The position numbers and the translations under genes are program-made. This document shows, one piece after another, positions 15,647-25,445 of a stretch of DNA of 64,000 nucleotides; the first letter of the stretch is position 1, and each line of letters begins with the position of its first letter. The DNA lies in the NCBI GenBank assembly GCA_964413185.1, contig CAYPSX010000001.1, positions 10,537-74,536 on the forward strand, written 5' to 3'. The notes beneath the pieces are model-generated. The model did no database searches and was not told the origin of the DNA. It saw nothing but the letters and a program-made list of their open reading frames with translations. The DNA is from Salinivirga sp964413185 (GTDB lineage Bacteria > Bacteroidota > Bacteroidia > Bacteroidales > Salinivirgaceae).

Positions 15647-17155
15647 TTATTTAGATTCGGCCAACATTTTTTCACCTTTTTCAATGGCTTCTTCAATGGT
15701 TCCAACCATAAGGAATGCTGCTTCAGGATATTGATCAACCTCTCCGTCCATAATCATTTTGAATCCTTTTATGGTATCTTCAATGGAGACAAGTTTGCCG
15801 GGGGTGCCGGTAAATTGTTCTGCAACGTGAAATGGTTGCGACAGGAAGCGTTGCACGCGACGTGCACGATGAACAACCTGTCTGTCTTCTTCGGAGAGTT
15901 CATCCATACCCAAAATGGCAATAATGTCTTGTAATTCTTTATATCGTTGTAATATTTCTTTTACACGCTGGGCTGTATTGTAATGATCATCACCTACAAT
16001 ATCGGCTGTTAAAATTCTTGAAGTAGAGTCGAGTGGATCAACAGCCGGATAAATTCCCAGTTCGGATATTTTTCTGCTCAAAACCGTGGTTGCATCAAGG
16101 TGTGCGAAGGTGGTTGCCGGCGCCGGGTCGGTAAGGTCGTCGGCAGGCACATATACGGCTTGAACTGATGTGATGGAACCGTGTTTTGTTGATGTAATAC
16201 GTTCTTGCATTTCACCCATTTCAGATGCAAGTGTTGGCTGATATCCAACGGCAGATGGCATACGACCGAGTAATGCAGACACTTCTGAACCGGCCTGAGT
16301 AAACCGGAACACATTGTCCATAAAAAAGAGTATATCTTTTCCCTGGCCGTCTTCGCCACCATCGCGAAAATATTCGGCGAGAGCAAGGCCTGATAGCGCA
16401 ACTCTGGCACGGGCTCCCGGTGGTTCGTTCATTTGGCCGAAGGTGAGTGCAAGTTTAGACTTTTTAAGGGCTTCGTAGTCAACTTTTGACAAATCCCAAC
16501 CGCCTTTTTCCATATCTTCTAAAAACTCTTTACCGTAGTTTATAACTCCGGCTTCAAGCATTTCCCGGAGCAGGTCATTTCCTTCACGGGTACGTTCTCC
16601 AACTCCTGAGAAAACTGATAACCCACTGTAAGCCTTTGCAATATTGTTAATCAATTCAAGTATCACAACTGTTTTTCCTACACCTGCACCACCGAAAAGT
16701 CCAATTTTGCCACCTTTTGCATAAGGTTCGATAAGGTCAATAACTTTAATTCCTGTATATAATATTTCCGATTCAGTTGTTAGGTCTTTTACTTCCGGGG
16801 CCTCTTTGTGTATGGGGTATCCTTTGGTTTTGTCAACCTCTGATATTCCGTCAACAGCATCACCGGTTACATTAAAGATGCGGCCTTTTATTTCATCGCC
16901 TGTTGGCATTAAAATGGGTGAGCCAGTGGCAATGACCTCTATACCCCGTTTTAGGCCGTCTGTGGAATCCATGGCAATGGTTCTTACGGTGTTCTCGCCA
17001 ATATGCTGTTGTACCTCCAGCACAAGATTATTTTCGTTCTCACGCTCAATGTGTAGAGATTCATAAATTTCCGGAAGCTTGATATTTTCCTGGTCAAACA
17101 CTACATCGATCACCGGCCCGATGATTTGTGTTATTTTGCCTATTTTTTGCGCCAT
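15647..17155 (-). CDS. atpD: ATP synthase F1 beta subunit
   Basis: 502-residue catalytic beta subunit. The P-loop is GLFGGAGVGKTVVILELI (about residue 155), followed by VFSGVGERTREGNDL with the catalytic Glu-Arg, the Walker B region DILFFMDNVFRFTQAGSE, and the ASEMGEMQERIT and DPLDSTSRIL blocks; the DELSEEDRQVVHRAR segment corresponds to the DELSEED lever. All expected parts are present. It is paired with atpC and separated from the other ATP synthase genes by three unrelated genes over 4.6 kb. Confidence 0.98.
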   Translation of the reverse strand: MAQKIGKITQIIGPVIDVVFDQENIKLPEIYESLHIERENENNLVLEVQQHIGENTVRTIAMDSTDGLKRGIEVIATGSPILMPTGDEIKGRIFNVTGDAVDGISEVDKTKGYPIHKEAPEVKDLTTESEILYTGIKVIDLIEPYAKGGKIGLFGGAGVGKTVVILELINNIAKAYSGLSVFSGVGERTREGNDLLREMLEAGVINYGKEFLEDMEKGGWDLSKVDYEALKKSKLALTFGQMNEPPGARARVALSGLALAEYFRDGGEDGQGKDILFFMDNVFRFTQAGSEVSALLGRMPSAVGYQPTLASEMGEMQERITSTKHGSITSVQAVYVPADDLTDPAPATTFAHLDATTVLSRKISELGIYPAVDPLDSTSRILTADIVGDDHYNTAQRVKEILQRYKELQDIIAILGMDELSEEDRQVVHRARRVQRFLSQPFHVAEQFTGTPGKLVSIEDTIKGFKMIMDGEVDQYPEAAFLMVGTIEEAIEKGEKMLAESK

Positions 17156-17211
17156 GAGTTGATTTTTTCGGTTTGACTATAATTTCTTAAAGATAAAAAT
17201 TAATTAGTAAA

Positions 17212-18183
17212 CTAGCTTTGCCGACCAATTAATTTTTTTGCAACCTCATACAAAGGTGTTTTTCGGTTTTCGTCTATATTCACCTTTTTCAGATAATTGA
17301 ATGCTTTTTCGTAATGCTGAAGAATATACTCTTCTGTAATTGTTTTTATATCTAATTTGTTGTAAATATCGAGTACTTTTTCAACCTTTTCTCTGTCGTC
17401 TATTTTAGTGTTTCCTAATAGTGATGTGAGTTCATCATGATAAGCTCCTTTCGCAAGCTCTAAAGCTTTTAACAGAAGAAAGGTCTTTTTGTTTGCCACA
17501 ATATCGCCTCCGATTTTTTTCCCGAAGGTTTTTGTTGTGCCATAAGCATCAAGCAAATCATCCTGTAATTGAAAAGCTAACCCCAGGTGTTCGCCGAAAC
17601 AATACATGTTTTTGGCATTTTCACTGTCGGCACCGCCAATTATTGCACCTATTTGCAATGCTCCGGCAAGTAATACTGAGGTTTTTAACCTGATCATTTT
17701 TATGTAATCGGATAAAGATACCTGGTCATCATTTTCGAAATCAAGGTCGTATTGCTGGCCCTCGCATACTTGTGCTGCGATGTGGTTAAAAACAGTGAGT
17801 GCTTCACGAGTATGCAATTCAAGTTTATTAAATTCTTCGTATGCTTTAATGATCATTAAATCGCCGCTTAATATAGCAATATTGAGGTTCCATTGTTTGT
17901 ATACGGTGGGTTGGTTCCTGCGCAAATCGGCATTATCCATAATATCGTCGTGGATCAGCGTTGAATTGTGAAAAATTTCGATACCCAAAGCGGCTGGTAT
18001 GGCTTTATCGGGTTTTTGACCAAATGCTTCACAAGCCATAAGCAGCAGTACGGGGCGAACACGTTTCCCGCCCATTCCAAGGGTGTAAATTACAGGGTTT
18101 TCCAGATTGGCCGGGCCAATTGCGGGGGAATATCCTTCTAATTCTTTATTGAATATTTCAAGCAGTTCTTCGAAACTATGCAT
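17212..18183 (-). CDS. Polyprenyl diphosphate synthase (trans-isoprenyl)
   Basis: 323-residue class I isoprenyl diphosphate synthase. The first aspartate-rich motif is HDDIMDNADLRRNQPT (DDxxD) and the second is QLQDDLLDAYG; GGKRVRPVLLLMA is the basic substrate-binding block. Enzymes of this class condense isopentenyl diphosphate onto allylic diphosphates; the product length (C15 to C40) is set by residues before the first motif (GIEIFHNSTLIHDD), and I cannot call it. A quinone side-chain (octa/heptaprenyl) synthase is the commonest role in this phylum. It starts 9 bases after the epimerase stop, and atpD follows 56 bases downstream. Confidence 0.85.
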   Translation of the reverse strand: MHSFEELLEIFNKELEGYSPAIGPANLENPVIYTLGMGGKRVRPVLLLMACEAFGQKPDKAIPAALGIEIFHNSTLIHDDIMDNADLRRNQPTVYKQWNLNIAILSGDLMIIKAYEEFNKLELHTREALTVFNHIAAQVCEGQQYDLDFENDDQVSLSDYIKMIRLKTSVLLAGALQIGAIIGGADSENAKNMYCFGEHLGLAFQLQDDLLDAYGTTKTFGKKIGGDIVANKKTFLLLKALELAKGAYHDELTSLLGNTKIDDREKVEKVLDIYNKLDIKTITEEYILQHYEKAFNYLKKVNIDENRKTPLYEVAKKLIGRQS

Positions 18184-18192
18184 GCGGTTTTT

Positions 18193-19131
18193 TTATTGGT
18201 TTTCAAAAAGTCCGATTTTCAGTATTTTATGCAGTCCTTCTTTCAGGGGGATCAAATCGTGCCCGAGAATTTCTTTCATTGAAGTGTTGTCGGGTTGACG
18301 TCTTTTCATATCGCCATCTTTTAAGGGTGGCAGATAAACAATTTCTGATTGGCTCCCGGTTACATCTATAATTGTTTTGGCCAGTTCATTAATAGTAATT
18401 TCGCGGCTTCCGCCAATATTCATCACATCATTCACCACCAGGTTCTCTTTGAGGTCTTTTAATGTTGTTTCTACATTGTCGTCTATATAACAAAAAGTGC
18501 GAGTTTGGGAGCCGTCGCCATATATCGTTATATCCTCATTTTTAAAGGCTTTCATGAGAAATTTACTAATTACAAAATCTCTCGATTGTTTCGGGCCATA
18601 GGTGTTGAAAAAACGATAAATGGTATAATCGAGGTTGTATTCCTGGTGATAGCTGCGTAAAAATGCTTCTCCGACATTTTTCACAATGGCATAAGGTAAT
18701 CGTGAATTGAGCGGAGTTGTATATACATTTTGGGGTATTTCTACGGGTTCGCCGTATATTTCTGATGAGGAGGAAAAGAAAATTCTTTTCACCCCGGTAT
18801 TTTTACAAAGGCCCAAAATGTATTTGATTCCTTCAATATCGCGAAGCACATTTACCGGATATTCTTGTGTTCTTTTAACGCCCACTAATGCTGCATAATG
18901 AAAAACATAGTCGAATTTGAATCCGAGCATGATTTCGGAGATGTCGTGATAATTATTGACATCGCATTTGATAAATTTCCAGTTATCTGATTTGTTTTCC
19001 GGAAGTTTATTGTAGTCTCCGGTGCTTAAATCGTCAACAATTACAACATAATTATCCGGGTCGGCAATGAGCTTTTCAGCCAGTGCGCTTCCTATAAAAC
19101 CGGCACCTCCGGTAATGAGTATTTTGTTCAT
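18193..19131 (-). CDS. NAD-dependent epimerase/dehydratase (extended SDR), nucleotide-sugar type
   Basis: 312-residue extended short-chain dehydrogenase. The NAD-binding ITGGAGFIGSALAEKL lies at the N-terminus; IFFSSSSEIYG and LPYAIVKNVGE give the catalytic Ser and Tyr-x-x-x-Lys; FFNTYGP, GDGSQTRTFCYIDD and MNIGG are the C-terminal substrate-domain signatures of UDP-glucose 4-epimerase and UDP-glucuronate decarboxylase relatives. The exact sugar cannot be determined. It is between an RND-type transporter and the polyprenyl synthase; no glycan cluster is adjacent, so the pathway is unknown. Confidence 0.82.
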   Translation of the reverse strand: MNKILITGGAGFIGSALAEKLIADPDNYVVIVDDLSTGDYNKLPENKSDNWKFIKCDVNNYHDISEIMLGFKFDYVFHYAALVGVKRTQEYPVNVLRDIEGIKYILGLCKNTGVKRIFFSSSSEIYGEPVEIPQNVYTTPLNSRLPYAIVKNVGEAFLRSYHQEYNLDYTIYRFFNTYGPKQSRDFVISKFLMKAFKNEDITIYGDGSQTRTFCYIDDNVETTLKDLKENLVVNDVMNIGGSREITINELAKTIIDVTGSQSEIVYLPPLKDGDMKRRQPDNTSMKEILGHDLIPLKEGLHKILKIGLFENQ

Positions 19132-19260
19132 AATAAGATTTTTAAATCAACAAAGAAAAATTAACAAAGAAAACCGGACATCGATATTCATGCCGACTTA
19201 TCTATTTTTGTGCTTTAAAGAAACCAAATTATACATTTTGTGCGTGAAATACAATACGTA

Positions 19261-21663
19261 TTATCCGCCATTTTTTTCTTCATCATCAATTTCGAGTTTA
19301 ATTTCGTCAAGCTCCAGATCATCGTCTTCTTCATAAATGTGGATGAGTGGCTCGCGGAAGGCACGTGTAGTAATAATCTTTTCAAGTGTCATTAATAATG
19401 TGGGCAACAAGATAAGATTTGAAAACATGGCAAAAAGCAAAGTTAGGGAAACAAGTATTCCCAGTGCCTGTGTTCCGCCGAATTCTGAAGCAGAAAAGAT
19501 AGAGAACCCGAAAAACAAAATCACGCTGGTATACATCATGCTTACCCCGGTTTCGCGAATGGCTTCAGTTACTGCTTTTGAAATATTCCAGTTAAAAACG
19601 GTGAGTTCCTGTCGGTATTTGGCAAGGAAGTGAATGGTGTCATCTACAGATATTCCAAATGCAATACTAAAAATTAGTATGGTAGAAACTTTGATGGGAA
19701 TGCCGAAGTATCCCATAATGGCAGCGGTCAATAAAAGTGGTATGAAGTTCGGAATCAGTGAGATAACTACCATGCGCCAGGAGTAAAACATAAAAGCCAT
19801 GAAAATGGCAATAATAACTATTGCAATGGCTAATGAAATAAATAAATTGCGTATGAGATAACGGGTTCCTTTGGAGTAAATTACACTGGATCCGGTAATA
19901 ATTACATCGTATTTGTCAGGTGGGAATATACTGTCTGCTTCCTGCCTGATTTGTTGTTTAAGGTCCTTCATTTCGTCGGTACCAACATCTTTTACATTCA
20001 TGCTGATGCGGGTAATTTGACGTGAAGTATCGATAAACGACCTTATGAGGCTGTCGCTTTGTTCGGCTCCGCGCAAATATCTGGCTATTCGCACGCGTTC
20101 ACGTTCTACGGGCATTTTATACCTTCGGGGGTCGCCTCCGCGGTATGCCTGTCGCAGGAATTTCGCAGCATCTGAAACAGACATCGACTTGCTGAATTCA
20201 TCGTATTGTGCAAGCCTGTTTTGTAGTGTATCAATTTTTCTTAGGTTATCTAAATCCAGCACGCCGCCTTTTTTGCGGGTATTGATCATTATTTCGAACG
20301 GAATGATACCGCCAAACTCTTCCTGAAAAAACTCTAAATCGCGGTACATGGGATCGTCGTGTGGAATATCGTCAATCATGTACCCCGTTATTTTCATTTG
20401 CGTAATTCCAATTATGATTATAATCAATGTAATTCCGGTTACAATGTATACTTTAGGCCGGTGTTTTTCTGTAATTACAACAAGCTTGTCAATAAATTTT
20501 TTGACCAGTTTATAGTCGAGGTGTTTTATATGTTTCCTGCGCGGGGGTGGCAAAAAACTAAAAATGATTGGAATTAGTGTTAATGCTAAAAGAAAAACGC
20601 CCAAAATATTAAGTGAGGCCAATATGCCGAATTCTATAAGTATAGCGCTTGTTGTTAGTATAAAAGTAGCAAAACCGGATGCAGTGGTCAAATTTGTCAG
20701 GAATATTGCATTGCCAATTTTATGAATAACTCGCTGTAAAGCTTTAATTTTATTTCCGTGTTTTTTGTATTCTGCGTGGTATTTATTGAGCAGGAAAATA
20801 CTATTTGGAACACCAATAACAATTAGTAACGGGGGAATCATTCCTGTGAGAATGGTAATTTCGAAGCCGAACAGAACAATAAACCCAAAAGACCAAACTG
20901 CGCCAATGGCAACAACCAAAAGTGAAAAAAACACAACTTTAAACGAACGAAAGAAAAGGTATAAAATAATAGATGTGACAAGAAATGCCAAAATCATAAA
21001 AATGCCCAGTTCAAACTTGATTTTTTTGGTTATTTCGGTTCGTAAATAGGGCAAGCCGGAGTATTCAAGCGTTACATCGTATTTCTCGGCATATTTATCT
21101 GTGATGGCATGTATTTTATCAACTACCTCGAGTCGCTTTTCGCTGTTAAGCACATCTTTGCGAAGCGTTATGGCCATTATATATGTTTTGCTCGAGTCAA
21201 TGTAAAGCATGTCCCTGTAGAAAGGCAGTTCGTGAAATTGCTCTACAAGGCTGTCGAGTTTATGTTGGGTTTTAACGGTATCGGGAAAGACCCGTTTGCT
21301 TTCAAAAGATTGATTACGCCGATTAAGGTCAATATTGACAGCTGTTCCTACAGATACGACTTGTGTTACACCTTCTATCTGGCGGAATTGGTTTGATAAT
21401 GCCTGCCAGGCGTTGAATTTGTTAAGCTGAAAAAAATCGGGGTCTTGAACACCCACAATAAATACATTGGCTCCTTCGCCAAAAATTTCTTTAAAGTATT
21501 CATTTTCAAGGTAGGTTGTGTCTCCTTCTGGCAGCATTTGCGCATATTTGTAAGACATTTGCGCATCTTTACCTTTCCATGCTAAAAATGCTGTAATAAT
21601 TGCTATTCCAATTAGGAATGCGATCCTGTTCCTGAGAATAATTCTGGCGATACTAACCCACAT
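19261..21663 (-). CDS. RND superfamily transporter (MMPL/SSD type)
   Basis: 800-residue inner-membrane protein with the duplicated RND topology: one membrane helix near the N-terminus (IAFLIGIAIITAFLAW), a periplasmic loop of about 180 residues, a cluster of five to six helices (FELGIFMILAFLVTSIILYL onward), a second single helix near residue 405, a second loop and a second helix cluster. It belongs to the MMPL/sterol-sensing-like branch and not to the AcrB trimers, judged by length and by the IAFGISVDDTIHFLAKYRQE block. Substrates could be lipids or hopanoids; this is unknown. The very acidic tail (EEDDDLELDEIKLEIDDEEK) is cytoplasmic. A good promoter lies just upstream. Confidence 0.85.
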   Translation of the reverse strand: MWVSIARIILRNRIAFLIGIAIITAFLAWKGKDAQMSYKYAQMLPEGDTTYLENEYFKEIFGEGANVFIVGVQDPDFFQLNKFNAWQALSNQFRQIEGVTQVVSVGTAVNIDLNRRNQSFESKRVFPDTVKTQHKLDSLVEQFHELPFYRDMLYIDSSKTYIMAITLRKDVLNSEKRLEVVDKIHAITDKYAEKYDVTLEYSGLPYLRTEITKKIKFELGIFMILAFLVTSIILYLFFRSFKVVFFSLLVVAIGAVWSFGFIVLFGFEITILTGMIPPLLIVIGVPNSIFLLNKYHAEYKKHGNKIKALQRVIHKIGNAIFLTNLTTASGFATFILTTSAILIEFGILASLNILGVFLLALTLIPIIFSFLPPPRRKHIKHLDYKLVKKFIDKLVVITEKHRPKVYIVTGITLIIIIIGITQMKITGYMIDDIPHDDPMYRDLEFFQEEFGGIIPFEIMINTRKKGGVLDLDNLRKIDTLQNRLAQYDEFSKSMSVSDAAKFLRQAYRGGDPRRYKMPVERERVRIARYLRGAEQSDSLIRSFIDTSRQITRISMNVKDVGTDEMKDLKQQIRQEADSIFPPDKYDVIITGSSVIYSKGTRYLIRNLFISLAIAIVIIAIFMAFMFYSWRMVVISLIPNFIPLLLTAAIMGYFGIPIKVSTILIFSIAFGISVDDTIHFLAKYRQELTVFNWNISKAVTEAIRETGVSMMYTSVILFFGFSIFSASEFGGTQALGILVSLTLLFAMFSNLILLPTLLMTLEKIITTRAFREPLIHIYEEDDDLELDEIKLEIDDEEKNGG

Positions 21664-21680
21664 TGCTATAAAATTTCAGG

Positions 21681-21711
21681 CAAAAATAAACGATAAAGCC
21701 AGATTTTCAAA
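21681..21711 (-). promoter_or_regulatory. Promoter of the RND transporter gene
   Basis: On the minus strand TTTG (21708-21711) is followed after 19 bases by TATTTTTG (21681-21688), which fits the Bacteroidota promoter TTTG-n19-TAnnTTTG. The predicted start is about 12 bases before the ATG at 21661-21663. It separates the transporter, epimerase and polyprenyl synthase from atpG transcription. Confidence 0.6.
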
Positions 21712-21777
21712 AATATGAAGAAAATGTTGTTGAATATCGTGGCATATTGTAGAAACAACTAACTAAAGCGACTTTTA

Positions 21778-22650
21778 CTATTTTCCAAGTGCATTGGCCC
21801 CGCTTACAATTTCTGAAATTTCATTCGTAATTGCAGCCTGGCGGGCTTTATTGTAATTTAGAGTCAGGTCGCGGATAAGGTCTGTTGCATTGTCTGTGGC
21901 CTTGTGCATGGCGGTCATCCTCGCACCGTGCTCCGAGGCAAGGGAGTCAAGCAAAGCACTATGAAATGTAATTTGGAGTATTCTTGGCATGAGATCTTGT
22001 ATTATTTCATCAGCCGAAGGCTCCAAAATATAGTTTGTATCGTGCTCTTCTTCGCCGGTCTCAGATTCAAGTTCAACAGGCAGGAAGTCTGTACTGGCTA
22101 CTTTTTGTACGCCGGCATTTTTAAATGAATTATAGAATAACACAACTTTATCGAAATTACCACGGGTAAACTCTTTAACAATTATTTTGGTGGTTTCTGC
22201 ACTCTGGGCAAATGAATGATCGTCGAGTAAACTATCCATATTCTTCCAAACATTGAAACCTTCTCGTTTTACAACCTCATGGCCTTTTTTACCAATGGTT
22301 AAAAATTCTACAAGGCCTTGTTGCGAAAAGTTTTGCCGCGCATAATGAATGGCAGCCTTTGCAATTTGGTAATTAAAAGCGCCACACAAACCTTTATTAG
22401 ATGTAAAAAGCACAAAAAGTACCCGTTCTACTTCGCGCGATTCTGTCAACGGACTTTGGTGTTCGTTTTCGGTAGCCGCTGCAATTTGTCTGGCTACTTT
22501 ATGCAGTTCGTTTGTGTAGGGGCGTATTTTCTGGATGGCATCCTGGGCTTTCCGTAATTTTGCAGCAGAAACCATTTTCATTGCCGAAGTTACCTGCCGC
22601 GTGTTTTTTACCGATGCAATCCGGGTTCGTATTTCTTTTAAATTAGCCAT
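21778..22650 (-). CDS. atpG: ATP synthase F1 gamma subunit
   Basis: 290-residue central-stalk gamma subunit. MANLKEIRTRIASVKNTRQ followed by TSAMKMVSAAKLRKAQDA is the N-terminal coiled-coil signature; the C-terminal helix ends with ARMTAMHKATDNATDLIRDL and NKARQAAITNEISEIVSGA, which inserts into the alpha3beta3 ring. An acidic insert ESETGEEEHDTNY lies in the middle globular domain. It is the last gene of the atpBEFHAG block, with 67 bases to atpA; 114 bases of A/T-rich spacer with the RND promoter follow. Confidence 0.96.
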   Translation of the reverse strand: MANLKEIRTRIASVKNTRQVTSAMKMVSAAKLRKAQDAIQKIRPYTNELHKVARQIAAATENEHQSPLTESREVERVLFVLFTSNKGLCGAFNYQIAKAAIHYARQNFSQQGLVEFLTIGKKGHEVVKREGFNVWKNMDSLLDDHSFAQSAETTKIIVKEFTRGNFDKVVLFYNSFKNAGVQKVASTDFLPVELESETGEEEHDTNYILEPSADEIIQDLMPRILQITFHSALLDSLASEHGARMTAMHKATDNATDLIRDLTLNYNKARQAAITNEISEIVSGANALGK

Positions 22651-22716
22651 AAAAGTTTGCCTATGTTATGTTTTTCTTACCAAGTGAAAAGGATAAAATT
22701 CTGATTTATTTGTTCC

Positions 22717-24300
22717 TTATTTTTCAATATATTTATCAGCAATATCTTTGGCCACTTCTTTCATTGTTTCTTTTGCCTCATCCGTTAGGTTTCCTTCTCG
22801 TATTGTATCAAGTGTTTTGCGATGCGTTGAATTCATCTGGTTCAGGAATTCTTCTGCAAAAATTTTCACTTTTTCTATGGGAACCTTATTGAGTAAACCA
22901 TTGGTTCCACAGTATACCAGTGCTACCTGATCTTCAACTTTATAAGCATTATATTGGGGTTGTTTGAGAAGTTCAACATTGCGTTTACCTTTATCGAGCA
23001 CGGCCTGGGTTGCTGCATCCAGATCTGAGCCAAATTTCGAAAATGCTTCCAGCTCGCGGTACTGGGCAAGGTCGATTTTCAATGTGCCGGCAACTTTTTT
23101 CATTGATTTGATTTGTGCATTACCACCAACACGTGAAACCGATATACCTACGTTAATGGCCGGGCGAACACCTGAAAGAAATAAGTCTGATTCCAGAAAT
23201 ATCTGACCATCGGTAATGGAAATTACGTTGGTTGGGATATATGCAGAAACGTCTCCTGCCTGGGTTTCAATAATTGGGAGTGCTGTGAGGCTTCCACCTC
23301 CTTTAACTTTATCTTTAATGCTTTCCGGTAAATCGTTCATTTGCTGTGCAACCTTATCGGAGTTGATAATTTTAGCACCGCGCTCCAGAAGACGCGAGTG
23401 CAAATAGAAAACATCTCCGGGATAGGCTTCGCGGCCTGGCGGGCGACGTAACAGCAGTGATACTTCGCGATATGAAACAGCTTGTTTGGAAAGGTCATCA
23501 AAAACTACGAGTGCGTGACGTCCTGTATCGCGGAAGTATTCGCCAATTGCTGCGCCGGCCATAGGTGCGTAGAATTGTAATGCGGCCGGGTCGGAGGCAT
23601 TTGCAGCCACAATTACCGTATAATCAAGTGCCCCGTATTTCTCCAGTGTGGCAGCGACTTGTGCCACAGTTGAGCCTTTTTGTCCAACGGCAACATAAAT
23701 ACAATAAACGGGTTCACCTTTATCGTAATATTCTTTTTGGTTGATGATTGCATCAATGGCAACGGCTGTTTTACCGGTTTGTCTGTCCCCAATAATAAGT
23801 TCGCGCTGGCCCCGCCCGATGGGAATCATGGAGTCGATGGCAATAATGCCGGTTTGTAATGGTTCACTTACCGGTTCGCGAAAAATTACGCCGGGTGCTT
23901 TTCTTTCTAAAGGCATTTCAAACGTTTCACCGCCAATATCGCCTTTTCCGTCAATGGGGCGGCCTATGGTATCCACGATGCGGCCCAGCATTTGTTCACC
24001 AACATTTATCGATGTAATGCGCCCTGAAAGTTTTACGGTGTCGCCTTCGATTATTGAACCGGTTTCACCCATTAAAACGACTCCGACATTATCTTCTTCC
24101 AAATTGAGCACAATACCCATGGTTCCATTGGAAAATTCGACCAACTCATTGGCTCTGGCATTTTTTAATCCATATACACGGGCTATTCCGTCCCCGATGG
24201 TAAGTACGGTACCAACATCTTCAAAACCGGACTCTGAACTTATTCCGGCTATTTCTTTTTTGAGGATTTCCGATATTTCGGCAGGTTTAATTTCAGCCAT
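22717..24300 (-). CDS. atpA: ATP synthase F1 alpha subunit
   Basis: 527-residue non-catalytic nucleotide-binding alpha subunit. P-loop at IIGDRQTGKTAVAIDAI (about residue 170), HALVVFDDLSKQAVSYREVS as Walker B region, LLLRRPPGREAYPGDVFYLH, and the GVSVSRVGGNAQ signature with the arginine finger that completes the beta site. The N-terminal region (residues 1-25, EISEILKKEI) binds delta. Full length. 20 bases separate it from atpH. Confidence 0.98.
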   Translation of the reverse strand: MAEIKPAEISEILKKEIAGISSESGFEDVGTVLTIGDGIARVYGLKNARANELVEFSNGTMGIVLNLEEDNVGVVLMGETGSIIEGDTVKLSGRITSINVGEQMLGRIVDTIGRPIDGKGDIGGETFEMPLERKAPGVIFREPVSEPLQTGIIAIDSMIPIGRGQRELIIGDRQTGKTAVAIDAIINQKEYYDKGEPVYCIYVAVGQKGSTVAQVAATLEKYGALDYTVIVAANASDPAALQFYAPMAGAAIGEYFRDTGRHALVVFDDLSKQAVSYREVSLLLRRPPGREAYPGDVFYLHSRLLERGAKIINSDKVAQQMNDLPESIKDKVKGGGSLTALPIIETQAGDVSAYIPTNVISITDGQIFLESDLFLSGVRPAINVGISVSRVGGNAQIKSMKKVAGTLKIDLAQYRELEAFSKFGSDLDAATQAVLDKGKRNVELLKQPQYNAYKVEDQVALVYCGTNGLLNKVPIEKVKIFAEEFLNQMNSTHRKTLDTIREGNLTDEAKETMKEVAKDIADKYIEK

Positions 24301-24320
24301 TATATTTGATGTTTAATGAG

Positions 24321-24857
24321 TTAATTTAATAATTGCTTTTTTATTGATTTGAGTTTTCCTTGTATAGATGCATCGAGTTGTTTATCGCCAATACGAAGAA
24401 TAAACCCACCTATGAGTTCTTTTTCTTGTTTGGTTTCTATCTCGCTGGATTTGCCTGTTTTATGATCAACAAGAGACCGTATTTGTGCAAGAATTTCCTC
24501 GTCAAATTCTATTGCAGCAGTAAGTTCTACTTTTTGTATATTGGCGTGCACCTGATACATATCTAAAAATGCCCTAATGATATTTTCAAGGTACATTTCC
24601 CTGTTTTTTGTGATGAGTAGTTTTAAAAAATTCAGGATATCTTGATGAACTTTTCCGGAAAAGAGTTGATCAAAAATATTTTTCTTTTTTGAAATTGTTA
24701 TTATGGGGTTATCGAGCAAGAAACTAAAATTATCCTCCCGGCTAACCACGGTTTGCAGTCCTTTCATTTGGTGATAATAAGTTTCGAGCCTGTTGTTTTC
24801 TTTTCCAAGTTTGAACAATGCCCGGGCATATCTCCTAATTATAATACTGTCGTTCAT
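24321..24857 (-). CDS. atpH: ATP synthase F1 delta subunit
   Basis: 178-residue delta (OSCP) subunit joining the peripheral stalk to the top of F1. RRYARALFKLGKENNRLE is the N-terminal helix of the six-helix bundle; the C-terminal signature is ELIGGFILRIGDKQLDASI. Sequence between is weakly conserved, as usual for delta. It lies between atpF (20 bases upstream) and atpA (20 bases downstream), which supports the call. Confidence 0.95.
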   Translation of the reverse strand: MNDSIIIRRYARALFKLGKENNRLETYYHQMKGLQTVVSREDNFSFLLDNPIITISKKKNIFDQLFSGKVHQDILNFLKLLITKNREMYLENIIRAFLDMYQVHANIQKVELTAAIEFDEEILAQIRSLVDHKTGKSSEIETKQEKELIGGFILRIGDKQLDASIQGKLKSIKKQLLN

Positions 24858-24877
24858 AGGTTATGGCTTTATTGGGG

Positions 24878-25372
24878 CTAATTGATTTTAATATCTTTCA
24901 TATAGCGCTCGGCCGCTTCTTTCTGCGTCTTTTTATTTTCAAATTCTTTGCGCAATATTTTTTCAGATATTTGAATGGCATAATCCACAATTTCGTTTTT
25001 CATTTCAGCAAAAGCAGTCTCTCTTTCTGATTGAATATCTTTTTTGGCTTTTTCAATCATTTTGCCGGCCTCATCTTTTGCATTTTCGCTTGCTTCGCTA
25101 ATAATTTTTGCCCGTGTATCGCGCGCTTCTTTAAGAAGTTGCTCACGTTCTAATTTGGCTGCTTTAAGGAGCTCCTCGTTTTTAGCCTGAAATTTCTCCA
25201 TATCAATGCGTGCTTTATCAGCCGATTTAAGCGCATTGGCAATAGTTTTATTCCTTTCACTGAGCATTTTCAATATAGGTTTCCACGCATATTTGCGCAG
25301 AATGTACCATACGATAAGAAATGCGAGTACAGACCAAAAAATTACCCCTAATTCAGGCATTATAATTTCCAT
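24878..25372 (-). CDS. atpF: ATP synthase Fo b subunit
   Basis: 164-residue peripheral stalk subunit b. One membrane helix near the N-terminus (LGVIFWSVLAFLIVWYIL) is followed by a long, charged, continuous helix rich in Ala, Glu and Lys (KMLSERNKTIANALKSADKA through SEKILRKEF) that dimerises as a coiled coil and binds delta. An internal Met (MPEL) 12 bases downstream of the chosen ATG is an alternative start. No second b-prime gene is present, so b is presumably a homodimer. Confidence 0.95.
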   Translation of the reverse strand: MEIIMPELGVIFWSVLAFLIVWYILRKYAWKPILKMLSERNKTIANALKSADKARIDMEKFQAKNEELLKAAKLEREQLLKEARDTRAKIISEASENAKDEAGKMIEKAKKDIQSERETAFAEMKNEIVDYAIQISEKILRKEFENKKTQKEAAERYMKDIKIN

Positions 25373-25445
25373 AGTTATGCTATTTTTTTGGTTTTAGAAA
25401 AGGCCCGAACGGCCAATCGCCGAACGGAACCTGTTTTGTTTATCC

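Noticed and set aside
23741..24316. 191-codon plus-strand ORF inside atpA
   Set aside because: Opposite strand of a highly conserved gene; low-complexity Ser/Pro/Met composition typical of a shadow frame; no motif.
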